Below are positions 1 through 6,090 of a stretch of DNA of 10,647 bases, piece after piece. Made by a program: the position numbers and the translations under genes. Source of the DNA: an uncultured Muribaculaceae bacterium. Its GTDB lineage: Bacteria > Bacteroidota > Bacteroidia > Bacteroidales > Muribaculaceae. Below the pieces are notes generated by a model. The model did no database searches, had not been told where the DNA came from, and saw nothing but the letters and a program-made list of their open reading frames with translations. The stretch covers positions 1 to 10,647 of the forward strand of contig CAJUSN010000086.1 in assembly GCA_910589095.1 (NCBI GenBank), read 5' to 3'. Positions within the stretch are counted from its first letter, which is position 1. Each line of letters begins with the position of its first letter.

Positions 1-142
1 CTACTATATCGGTAAACATCTGCTCGGAAATCCATCCGGAGCCCACTATTATTCGCTCTATCAATGCAAGCATGGCATAACCGCCACCAAAGCCAAACAG
101 ACCGATTTTCAAGTATGCCCAAATCAATTTCAAGTAAATCAT
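1..142 (-). CDS. chrA: CHR-family (chromate) transporter half, N-terminal part only
   Basis: This is the first 47 codons of a membrane transporter that runs off the left edge of the window. It reads as a hydrophobic amphipathic start followed by FGFGGGYAML, the glycine-rich signature near the N-terminus of CHR proteins, then LIERIIVGSGWISEQMF, which matches the usual GWIS/GYIS segment before the first conserved proline motif. The ATG at 142 overlaps the TGA of the upstream gene (ATGA, 139-142), so the two are probably translationally coupled. In the family, short CHR proteins come as adjacent pairs that work together as one transporter with two opposed halves. Transport of chromate is known for some members; the true substrate here is not shown by the sequence. 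Confidence 0.85.
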   Translation of the reverse strand, partial: MIYLKLIWAYLKIGLFGFGGGYAMLALIERIIVGSGWISEQMFTDIV

Positions 143-732
143 GCCTTATCCTCCTTTCCGTTTAAGTTTTCATGCAATTTCCGGGATTGCCTGCGGAGAT
201 AAAAATAGCCCCCTGCCCCACCGAGAATAATATAAAGAATTGGATTGGATACCACCGGAAGTTTCGACCAGATAAGAAGCGCAACAGCGATTGGTATGAT
301 TACTGTTTTCAGGCCGATACGCGCCGACTTGGCCGTTGTCACCACCGGAGCCACTATGAGGGCTACCACAGCAGGGCGTATTCCGCGGAAAATAGCAGAA
401 AGCGCAGGATTGCTCTTTATCAGGTCAGGCGTTAGAAAAACCGCAATAACAAGAATCATTATGAACGATGGGAGAATGGTGGCAAGTGCTGCTGTAACAC
501 TGCCCTTAAGGCCACGCAATCTGTCACCGATAGCTACCGCTATATTCACGGCCAAAATTCCCGGTAGAGACTGGGCAACCGCCAATAAATCAAGAAACTC
601 CTCGCGATCAAGCCAACCATATTTATCCACTATCTCCTTTTCAATAATAGAAATCATGGCCCACCCTCCTCCGAAGGTGAAAGCTCCGATTTTAAAAAAA
701 GTAACAAATAGCTTCAACAATAAATTTTCCAT
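139..732 (-). CDS. chrA: CHR-family (chromate) transporter half, complete
   Basis: A 197-residue inner-membrane protein, the normal length of a single-domain (short-chain) CHR transporter. Near the N-terminus it has FTFGGGWAM (about residues 18-26), then GWLDREEFLDLLAVAQSLPG (about 39-58), the conserved AQ-x-x-PG motif, followed by an asparagine in NIAVAIGDRLRG. The remainder is several hydrophobic segments (about 80-100, 115-130, 143-175) and a basic, polar tail. The ATG at 732 is chosen because it directly precedes the amphipathic start typical of the family. It is the first gene of a two-gene unit with the following CHR half, with a 4 bp overlap. The family exports chromate by exchange or proton-linked transport in the studied cases; in anaerobic gut Bacteroidales the physiological substrate is unknown. 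A -7 promoter box candidate lies 31 bp upstream. Confidence 0.9.
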   Translation of the reverse strand: MENLLLKLFVTFFKIGAFTFGGGWAMISIIEKEIVDKYGWLDREEFLDLLAVAQSLPGILAVNIAVAIGDRLRGLKGSVTAALATILPSFIMILVIAVFLTPDLIKSNPALSAIFRGIRPAVVALIVAPVVTTAKSARIGLKTVIIPIAVALLIWSKLPVVSNPILYIILGGAGGYFYLRRQSRKLHENLNGKEDKA

Positions 733-762
733 ACTCTAACGTAGGCGTTGTGTAAATACGGT

Positions 763-771
763 GCAAAATTA
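763..771 (-). promoter_or_regulatory. Candidate promoter -7 box for the CHR operon
   Basis: On the minus strand this reads TAATTTTGC, a full match to the Bacteroidetes -7 consensus TAnnTTTG. It lies 31 bp upstream of the ATG at 732. No clear TTTG-like -33 element is seen at the usual 19-21 bp spacing, so this is a motif-based inference. Confidence 0.45.
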
Positions 772-784
772 GTAAAAATTTACT

Positions 785-793
785 TACCTTTGC
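785..793 (+). promoter_or_regulatory. Candidate promoter -7 box for the META lipoprotein
   Basis: The plus strand reads TACCTTTGC, an exact match to the Bacteroidetes -7 consensus TAnnTTTG and to the form most often seen in Bacteroides. No good -33 TTTG is visible about 20 bp upstream. Transcription from here would begin near 800 and give a leader of about 168 nt before the ATG at 968. The leader (800-967) holds only tiny reading frames (for example five codons from 854 and eleven from 912) with nothing to support them. Confidence 0.5.
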
Positions 794-967
794 AGAATCA
801 TTAGCGCTTGGTTGTCGTGCCTGTGAATTTACGGGTGAAAAATTGAACAATTATGACGCTCATCTCTTAATAATAATAGGTCGTGGATATATTTTCAGTA
901 ATCCATCCAATATGGCTACCGGAATAAATCATTCACGGCGAAAATAACCAAAATATAAAGATCAATT

Positions 968-1828
968 ATGAAACACCTAAGTTTTACTGTTGCCGGAACC
1001 ATCGCTTTATCCATACTAATGTCGGCATGCAATACATCTAAAAAAAGCACACAGGTAGCCGGACCGGTAGCCGTCTCTACGCCCTCGCAAACCACGGCTG
1101 CCGTACACAAAGTGATATACGGCGAATGGATTGCTTATCAAGTTGGCGACCAACTGGTGACCGGTGCTGACCGTCCCTACATCATATTCAATGGCGACAA
1201 TGATTCACACACCACCAACTATGTGAAAATTTACGGTAATGACGGTTGCAATGTAATCAACGGCGCCTACACCATAACGCCCGGTGGTAAAATGGTATGT
1301 GCATCTGAACTGATCTCCACGCTGCGTCTTTGCCCGGATGCACCCTACGAAATGGGAATGACACTGGCATTGAACAATGTTCAAAAGTTCGAACTCGACA
1401 AAATAGGCAACGACTATCTCCTCAGCATGAAGGGGGCCAATGACAGCACGCTGATGGTGCTCCGCAAATATGATCTTAACTTCATCAATGGTGCCTGGGC
1501 TGTTACTTCTATCGATGGCGAGAAAGTCCCCGAAACAGCCGATCTCCAGCTTGTGATTGACACTCCGGAGCAGAAAATACATGGTAGCGTGGGTTGCAAC
1601 ACCATGAATGGTACCATTGTTATAAATCCCGATTTACAAAACTCCATTCGTTTCACTGACATGATCACCACACGCATGACCTGCCCTGACATTGAGACCG
1701 AACAAGCTCTGCTCACCGCACTAAGCAAAGTGACCACAGTGACCCCCATCGATGACATGGCAGGTGCTCAGCTCAAAGACGAGGCCGGCAATACCCTGGT
1801 TGTCATCAAGCGTATCCAGCTCCGTTGA
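968..1828 (+). CDS. Lipoprotein with two tandem META/HslJ-like domains
   Basis: A 286-residue envelope lipoprotein. It begins with a short basic N-terminus, a hydrophobic core and the lipobox LMSAC, with Cys21 as the lipidated residue. After the cysteine come NTSKKS and a Ser/Thr/Ala-rich linker with no acidic cluster, so there is no obvious Bacteroidetes surface-export signal and a periplasm-facing position is more likely (inference). Residues about 48-168 form one META-like domain with NDGCNVINGAY (91-101) and a second cysteine pair around STLRLCPD. Residues about 172-283 form a second with GSVGCNTMNG (206-215) and TTRMTCPD (234-241), the typical GCN-x-x-x-G and TRM-x-CP signatures. META domains occur in HslJ and related heat- or antibiotic-linked envelope proteins, but their biochemical role is not settled. 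The gene stands alone on the plus strand, and its last 23 bp overlap the convergent helicase gene. Confidence 0.88.
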   Translation: MKHLSFTVAGTIALSILMSACNTSKKSTQVAGPVAVSTPSQTTAAVHKVIYGEWIAYQVGDQLVTGADRPYIIFNGDNDSHTTNYVKIYGNDGCNVINGAYTITPGGKMVCASELISTLRLCPDAPYEMGMTLALNNVQKFELDKIGNDYLLSMKGANDSTLMVLRKYDLNFINGAWAVTSIDGEKVPETADLQLVIDTPEQKIHGSVGCNTMNGTIVINPDLQNSIRFTDMITTRMTCPDIETEQALLTALSKVTTVTPIDDMAGAQLKDEAGNTLVVIKRIQLR

Positions 1829-3287
1829 TTGCAGAAGATGCTCGCATCACTGTTATAAACAGACTAACCTCGTATCCGGGAATCGACCTCTCCGTTACTT
1901 CCCTGAAAATATCCAACTGTCCGCCCGTGTTCTTCCATTCCGAAGTGAGGAGTTGCAGGGCGGACGGTTTTATTACATCTTCAAGTCTTAAGTCACCGGC
2001 AATAACTGACGCAGCAAGGTGCTTAGCTATTGTCGAGGGCACCAAATTGCGCTCCGACGCTATTTCCGTAATGGACTTGCCGGCATCGCGGAATAGTTTC
2101 AGCGTTTCAAATATCGAATACCCTTTGGGCTTTTTCTCCTTCTTGACGCGTTCTTTCTTTTTACGCTCTTGAGGCAGGGACTCTGCAGCATCTGCAAGTG
2201 TCTCTGAGACATTGGCCAACGATTGGAGTGCAGATGGCTCCGTCTGCTTAGCATCACTACGCCGCCGGCGCGAACGCTTTCCGGATGAACGGTCAGGCGC
2301 ACCCGCCAACTCTATATAGGCATCCCCTTTAGCTTTTGTGTACTCTGCAACAGTAAATCCTACAGATTCTATTCGGCCAAACACACGCAACTTTACGCTG
2401 ATCATCATTGCAAGTGATTCAAGCGATGATGACAACCGCTTCTTGTAAGTCTTGTTATCAAGATCCACCGGGACTTTAGACAACAAGGCCGAGAGTGAAG
2501 ATAATTTGTCGGTGAAATAACCACACCCACTTTTCACCTTTGTTTGCAGCATCGTGTTATCCTCTATTTCATTATCACTTACGGGGCGACAGGCATAGAT
2601 TGAGGCGAAATGGTTACCAACCTTCTCTATTTCATTTTCAAAACCGGTCAACGCTTCGCGAAATTGGCCTTCTACTTCACGATAAATCGGAGCCACATAT
2701 TCCGACACAAGGCGACTAAATGTACGCAATTCATTTCCTATAGATGTGAAGCTAAACATCTCGGCCAGGCAATCTCTGCAGTAATTGGCTCTCATACGCT
2801 CAAGGTCAGCAACTGTGGGGCGTTGGGCATCGCTGCGCGTAAGAAAATCATTGACGTTCCTATCACATATGACAGACGAGGGCTGTAATGGATGACTAAG
2901 AACCAGACCATCGAGCGACCGGCAGCGGCTAAGAGCCACATAGACTTGACCGGAAGCAAACGAGGCTGTTGCATCTATGACAGCACGATCAAATGTCAAG
3001 CCCTGACTTTTGTGTATCGTTATGGCCCATGCCAACCGAAGTGGAAACTGAGAGAAAACACCATCTGTCACCTGCTTGATTTCCTTACTATGCTCATCAA
3101 CAACATACCGCGTGTTCTCCCAAACCGCCCGCTCAAGCTCCACTGCAGGAGATCCGTCATTTGGAGCCACTTTCACCATTCCCTTTTCAAGAGAAACAAC
3201 ACGACCAATCATTCCATTGAAATAACGTCGCTCCTCGCCTGAATCATTGCGCACAAACATAACCTGAGCGCCGCATTTCAACTTCAA
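1806..3287 (-). CDS. C-terminal fragment of the PIF1-like helicase (after the TGA)
   Basis: This frame is open from directly after the TGA (3401) down to 1806. A gene caller might begin it at the TTG codon at 3287, giving 493 residues, but 38 further conserved codons lie upstream in frame. That leucine sits inside the family motif PVDKELKLKCGAQVMF and is not a natural start. The fragment carries the second RecA fold, an alpha-helical middle, a Lys/Arg-rich linker and the C-terminal HTH. It has no P-loop and would not be an active helicase alone. Its last 23 bp overlap the end of the convergent lipoprotein gene. Confidence 0.55.
   Translation of the reverse strand: MKLKCGAQVMFVRNDSGEERRYFNGMIGRVVSLEKGMVKVAPNDGSPAVELERAVWENTRYVVDEHSKEIKQVTDGVFSQFPLRLAWAITIHKSQGLTFDRAVIDATASFASGQVYVALSRCRSLDGLVLSHPLQPSSVICDRNVNDFLTRSDAQRPTVADLERMRANYCRDCLAEMFSFTSIGNELRTFSRLVSEYVAPIYREVEGQFREALTGFENEIEKVGNHFASIYACRPVSDNEIEDNTMLQTKVKSGCGYFTDKLSSLSALLSKVPVDLDNKTYKKRLSSSLESLAMMISVKLRVFGRIESVGFTVAEYTKAKGDAYIELAGAPDRSSGKRSRRRRSDAKQTEPSALQSLANVSETLADAAESLPQERKKKERVKKEKKPKGYSIFETLKLFRDAGKSITEIASERNLVPSTIAKHLAASVIAGDLRLEDVIKPSALQLLTSEWKNTGGQLDIFREVTERSIPGYEVSLFITVMRASSAINGAGYA
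1917..1973 (+). terminator. Possible terminator of the META lipoprotein, inside the opposing helicase gene
   Basis: Plus-strand arms CTGTCCGCCC (1917-1926) and GGGCGGACGG (1958-1967) pair over 10 bp with one G-U wobble, and TTTTATT follows directly. The 31-nt loop contains a small inner CTTC/GAAG stem. The wobble pair is only allowed in plus-strand RNA, which favours a plus-strand terminator. It lies 89 nt past the lipoprotein stop and within the 3' coding part of the helicase. The long loop and short U-tract make it a moderate candidate. Confidence 0.4.
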
Positions 3288-3401
3288 CTCCTTATCAACA
3301 GGGAAAGAATACTCGGGAAAATTGCCGTCAATTGAGGCTGAATAGGTTCTTTCTTCTGTTGAAAGTTCTTGTAGCTTACGCTTATTTACCTCATCAGCAT
3401 T

Positions 3402-4181
3402 TCAGTTTAGAGCAGTGAGCCTAATGTATCCATCCTTGTCATCCGGCTCAAAATCGGGTCTATAATGACTGTTCAACCCTTTTAAAGTGCTCTCTGAAAT
3501 CTTCCCTTCCCTCACTTCATTGAGCATTTCAAGAAATCTCGCATCAGTCTGGCGATAAACTGTCCGCAACTCTATTGTATGATAACCGGCCTCGTTAAGT
3601 GCATGACTTTGGAAAAAATAAGGCGTTTCATAATACTCTTTCAGAATACTCCACTCCTGTTCTCGTACCACGGGCGCCAACTGCCTGAGGTCACCAATAA
3701 GAAGCAGCTGAACTCCTCCGAATGGGCGTGAGCGGTCACGGTAACGACGTAAAGTTGCATCCATCGCGTCAAGAATATCCGGTCGCACCATGCTCACCTC
3801 ATCGATCACCAGCAATTCCACTGAGCGAAGAAGTTTACGCTTTTGCACACTAAACCTAAACCTATTGTTCTCCTCCCCTACAAAACCCTTTCCCGGCACA
3901 TATGGCGAAAACGGAAATTGGAAAAGCGAATGGATAGTAGTGCCCCTGGCATTGATCGCAGCCACACCGGTCGGTGCCAGCACAATCATACGTTTGGCCG
4001 TTGTTTCCCTCAACTTGTGCAGGAAAGTGGTTTTTCCGGTGCCGGCTCTACCCGTCAGGAACAGATTCTCTCCGGTAGATTCAACTATGCTCCGCGCGAG
4101 GTTGAGATCTTGATTGATTTGAAACTTCAATTCAGGCTCAGCCACCACTCCATAATCTATATCTTCGCTAATATACGCCAT
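3402..4181 (-). CDS. N-terminal fragment of the PIF1-like helicase (up to the TGA)
   Basis: This is the 259-residue product expected if the TGA at 3402-3404 terminates. It keeps Walker A, Walker B and motif III of the first RecA fold but ends within the conserved segment that links to the second fold. It therefore lacks the HKSQG and VALSR motifs that complete the ATP site. The ATG at 4181 is a good start: it lies about 50 nt downstream of a promoter-like TACTTTTG box and gives the usual short N-terminal extension before the P-loop. There is no Shine-Dalgarno motif, as is common in this phylum. Confidence 0.7.
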   Translation of the reverse strand: MAYISEDIDYGVVAEPELKFQINQDLNLARSIVESTGENLFLTGRAGTGKTTFLHKLRETTAKRMIVLAPTGVAAINARGTTIHSLFQFPFSPYVPGKGFVGEENNRFRFSVQKRKLLRSVELLVIDEVSMVRPDILDAMDATLRRYRDRSRPFGGVQLLLIGDLRQLAPVVREQEWSILKEYYETPYFFQSHALNEAGYHTIELRTVYRQTDARFLEMLNEVREGKISESTLKGLNSHYRPDFEPDDKDGYIRLTALN

Positions 4182-4238
4182 AACGGGAAAAATGTATTAT
4201 TTTTTTGTACCGGACACACACGAGGCATCTCCACGCAA

Positions 4239-4270
4239 CAAAAGTAATAAATTTGCAGCGCGCCCGCAAC
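4239..4270 (-). promoter_or_regulatory. Promoter candidate for the helicase gene
   Basis: On the minus strand GTTG (4267-4270) lies 20 bp before TACTTTTG (4239-4246). This fits the Bacteroidetes pattern of a TTTG-like -33 element and a TAnnTTTG -7 box. Transcription would begin near 4232, about 50 nt before the ATG at 4181. Confidence 0.55.
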
Positions 4271-4297
4271 TCAAATCCTATATTTAGAAACTGAAGT

Positions 4298-4341
4298 GAT
4301 AATTAACAAGGGCGCACCTGCTGTAGCAACAGATGCGCCCT
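4298..4341 (-). terminator. Rho-independent terminator of the susC-susD unit
   Basis: In minus-strand RNA, AGGGCGCA (4341-4334) pairs with UGCGCCCU (4316-4309). The inner sequence continues the stem by seven further pairs, including two G-U wobbles, to a 3-nt loop, giving a stem of about 15 bp. UGUUAAUUAU follows. The G-U pairs would be A-C mismatches on the plus strand, so the direction is minus. The hairpin begins 27 nt after the susD stop codon. Confidence 0.8.
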
Positions 4342-4368
4342 GACCATTAAAAAATTTACTAAGTAATG

Positions 4369-6069
4369 TTATCGTTTCAAATTGGGATTCTTTTCCACTT
4401 CCTTGGGAGGATAAATCTGATAAATGGAGTTATCACCCTGCCAAGCGGCGGTTACAGGCATGTTCTCGGCTACGACCACATCAGCAGTGGTGGTGTAGGT
4501 GAAAGGAACACCATTTTTATCCATACTTTCAGTAACGGTGCCTTTCGGTACGAGTACGTAGGACTGAGGACCGGTACGATAATCGTAAGCTTCCTTAAGG
4601 ATGTTGAGGCGGAACTCATCAGCACGACGGTTGACCATTGCGAAAGGCATACCGGCCACTTCATAGCCATGCTCAAGGAATGCGGCAGTGGCAAGGTCGG
4701 AATTAACAGGCGCGGTGGTATATGCACGGGCCTGAACTTTGGCGAGTTCGGTGGCCGCTTCCGAAGTGTACTTACCGGCACGGGCCGAAGCCTCCGCAAA
4801 CCAGCATATCACCTCAGCGTAACGGATAATCTGGTGGGTCTTGTTGATACACATACCTGTCCAGTAAGGAGCCGCGTAATCATAAGGAACAGTTGCAGGC
4901 TTTCCAGCAGCATCGGCATTGATGGTGAAACCGGTGAACATGGGACGATACTCGGTCACAACCGCATTGGACGTGCCATCAGAATTAACTTTATAAGGCT
5001 GGCCATCGACGGTTGCCCACCAGTCTACGCAAGTACCGTTGGTGGTACGCAGTTTCTTGGCATAAACATAATCTTTGCGGGGGCCTTCGGGATATTTGGC
5101 CCAGAAGTAGCGTTCGGCAAGGAAGTCACCCCAACCGGAAAGAGATCCGAGCTGATGGCAGCATGACATCTGAGAGTCATAATTGGCCCATCCACCGGTT
5201 TGTTCATGGTAAGTGATGCCCACAACGATTTCGTTGTTGTAGTTATTACCATAATTGTAAACATCAGCCCAGCTTGCATTCAGAGCCTGTGGATATTTCC
5301 CGGAGTTCACACCGTCAATCACTTCTTTGGCTTTATCAGCAGCCTGAGCATAATATTCGGTCTTGTTCATCGGGAAACCGGCCATATTCATATACACAGC
5401 AGCAAGAGTTGACTTCACAGCCTGCTCGGAAATATATATGTTCATATTGCCAATAACTTGATTTGTAGCCGTATATTTTGCGGGAAGGTTGCATTTTTCA
5501 GCTTCAAGCAGGTCACTTACAATGAGGTCATAGATCTCGTTGACAGGCGACGGAACGGTCTGATTGTTGTCAGGAACATTATGGATATTGACAGGGAGCG
5601 GACCGAATATGCGCACAAGCTGGAAATAGGCGTAGGCGCGCCAATAATATGCGTTTCCGAGAGCGATATTGATATTCTCCTGAGTAACATTAGAGCAGTT
5701 GGGGGCGTTATCAATAACCAAGTTGGCCGACTGAATGATATTATACATCCAAAGCCAAAGGTACTGCACACCCTTAGTATCGGTTGGCACCTCAAAAGCG
5801 TCAGCAGAAAGATAAGCTGCCTTGTTTGAACCGGTGGTGGAAGTGATATCGTCGCCCTGACACATGGGGATGCCCGGGTTGGAGTTACACTGCGATTGCT
5901 GAACGTTATAATAAAGAGCGTTGAGCGCTGCTGTCAATGAGGCCTGTGAATCGAAGAAACCGGTGGGAGTCAGCTGTCCCTTGGGGTCTTCGGTAAGGAA
6001 ATCGCTGCATGACGAGAAATTCATGCTCGCAACGGCGGCCAACAGCGGAATGAAATATTTCTTTTTCAT
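4369..6069 (-). CDS. SusD/RagB-like outer-membrane nutrient-binding lipoprotein
   Basis: A 566-residue lipoprotein of normal SusD length. The signal peptide ends in the lipobox FSSC with Cys21, followed by SDFLTEDPKGQLTPTGFF, the classic start of mature SusD proteins. NALYYNVQQ and later YYWRAYAYFQLVRIFGPLPV (about 158-177) belong to the SusD-like N-terminal TPR part. The C-terminus ends in YPPKEVEKNPNLKR, the usual IP-x-x-E-x-x-x-NPNL ending. In the family, SusD caps the SusC channel at the cell surface and binds the oligosaccharide or other nutrient. The ligand cannot be read from this sequence, and no glycoside hydrolase or sensor gene lies in the window to suggest one. The gene follows susC by 21 nt, is probably co-transcribed with it and ends at the terminator near 4309-4341. 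The frame is intact. Confidence 0.95.
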   Translation of the reverse strand: MKKKYFIPLLAAVASMNFSSCSDFLTEDPKGQLTPTGFFDSQASLTAALNALYYNVQQSQCNSNPGIPMCQGDDITSTTGSNKAAYLSADAFEVPTDTKGVQYLWLWMYNIIQSANLVIDNAPNCSNVTQENINIALGNAYYWRAYAYFQLVRIFGPLPVNIHNVPDNNQTVPSPVNEIYDLIVSDLLEAEKCNLPAKYTATNQVIGNMNIYISEQAVKSTLAAVYMNMAGFPMNKTEYYAQAADKAKEVIDGVNSGKYPQALNASWADVYNYGNNYNNEIVVGITYHEQTGGWANYDSQMSCCHQLGSLSGWGDFLAERYFWAKYPEGPRKDYVYAKKLRTTNGTCVDWWATVDGQPYKVNSDGTSNAVVTEYRPMFTGFTINADAAGKPATVPYDYAAPYWTGMCINKTHQIIRYAEVICWFAEASARAGKYTSEAATELAKVQARAYTTAPVNSDLATAAFLEHGYEVAGMPFAMVNRRADEFRLNILKEAYDYRTGPQSYVLVPKGTVTESMDKNGVPFTYTTTADVVVAENMPVTAAWQGDNSIYQIYPPKEVEKNPNLKR

Positions 6070-6090
6070 TATGAAATTCTGAAGACGTTA

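Larger units (their letters stand above)
1806..4181 (-). pseudogene. PIF1-like DNA helicase with C-terminal HTH, interrupted by in-frame TGA
   Basis: Read through one stop, this is a 791-codon superfamily 1B helicase of the PIF1/RecD2-like group, of the size expected for Bacteroidales members. Walker A is GRAGTGKTT (44-52), then APTGVAA (69-75), Walker B IDEVSM (126-131), and motif III LLIGDLRQLAPV (160-171). Past the break come GAQVMFVRND, IHKSQGLTFD (389-398) and GQVYVALSR (411-419), the motifs of the second RecA fold. A Lys-rich linker then leads to a helix-turn-helix-like region (about 687-740). Codon 260 is TGA (3402-3404). On both sides the frame is the same and the protein is conserved: GYIRLTALN before it, NADEVNKRKLQEL after it. 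No indel is needed, so one base substitution explains the break. The protein family unwinds DNA 5' to 3' in replication and repair. The break separates the two ATPase-forming folds, so without readthrough the gene should be inactive. Confidence 0.85.

Noticed and set aside
854..947. Tiny frames in the lipoprotein leader (5 and 11 codons)
   Set aside because: Too short, without supporting context; such frames are expected by chance in AT-rich leaders.
1752..1991. Plus-strand frame of 79 codons past the META lipoprotein
   Set aside because: It overlaps two supported genes and has no recognisable features.
3402..3404. Selenocysteine at the helicase TGA
   Set aside because: PIF1-type helicases are not known selenoproteins, the neighbouring residues carry no redox motif, and I did not identify a bacterial SECIS-like hairpin directly downstream. 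Kept only as a check.
4366..5166. Plus-strand open frame of 266 codons opposite susD
   Set aside because: It is antisense to a well-supported SusD gene, shows no recognisable domain, and its composition is what the complementary strand of that gene gives.
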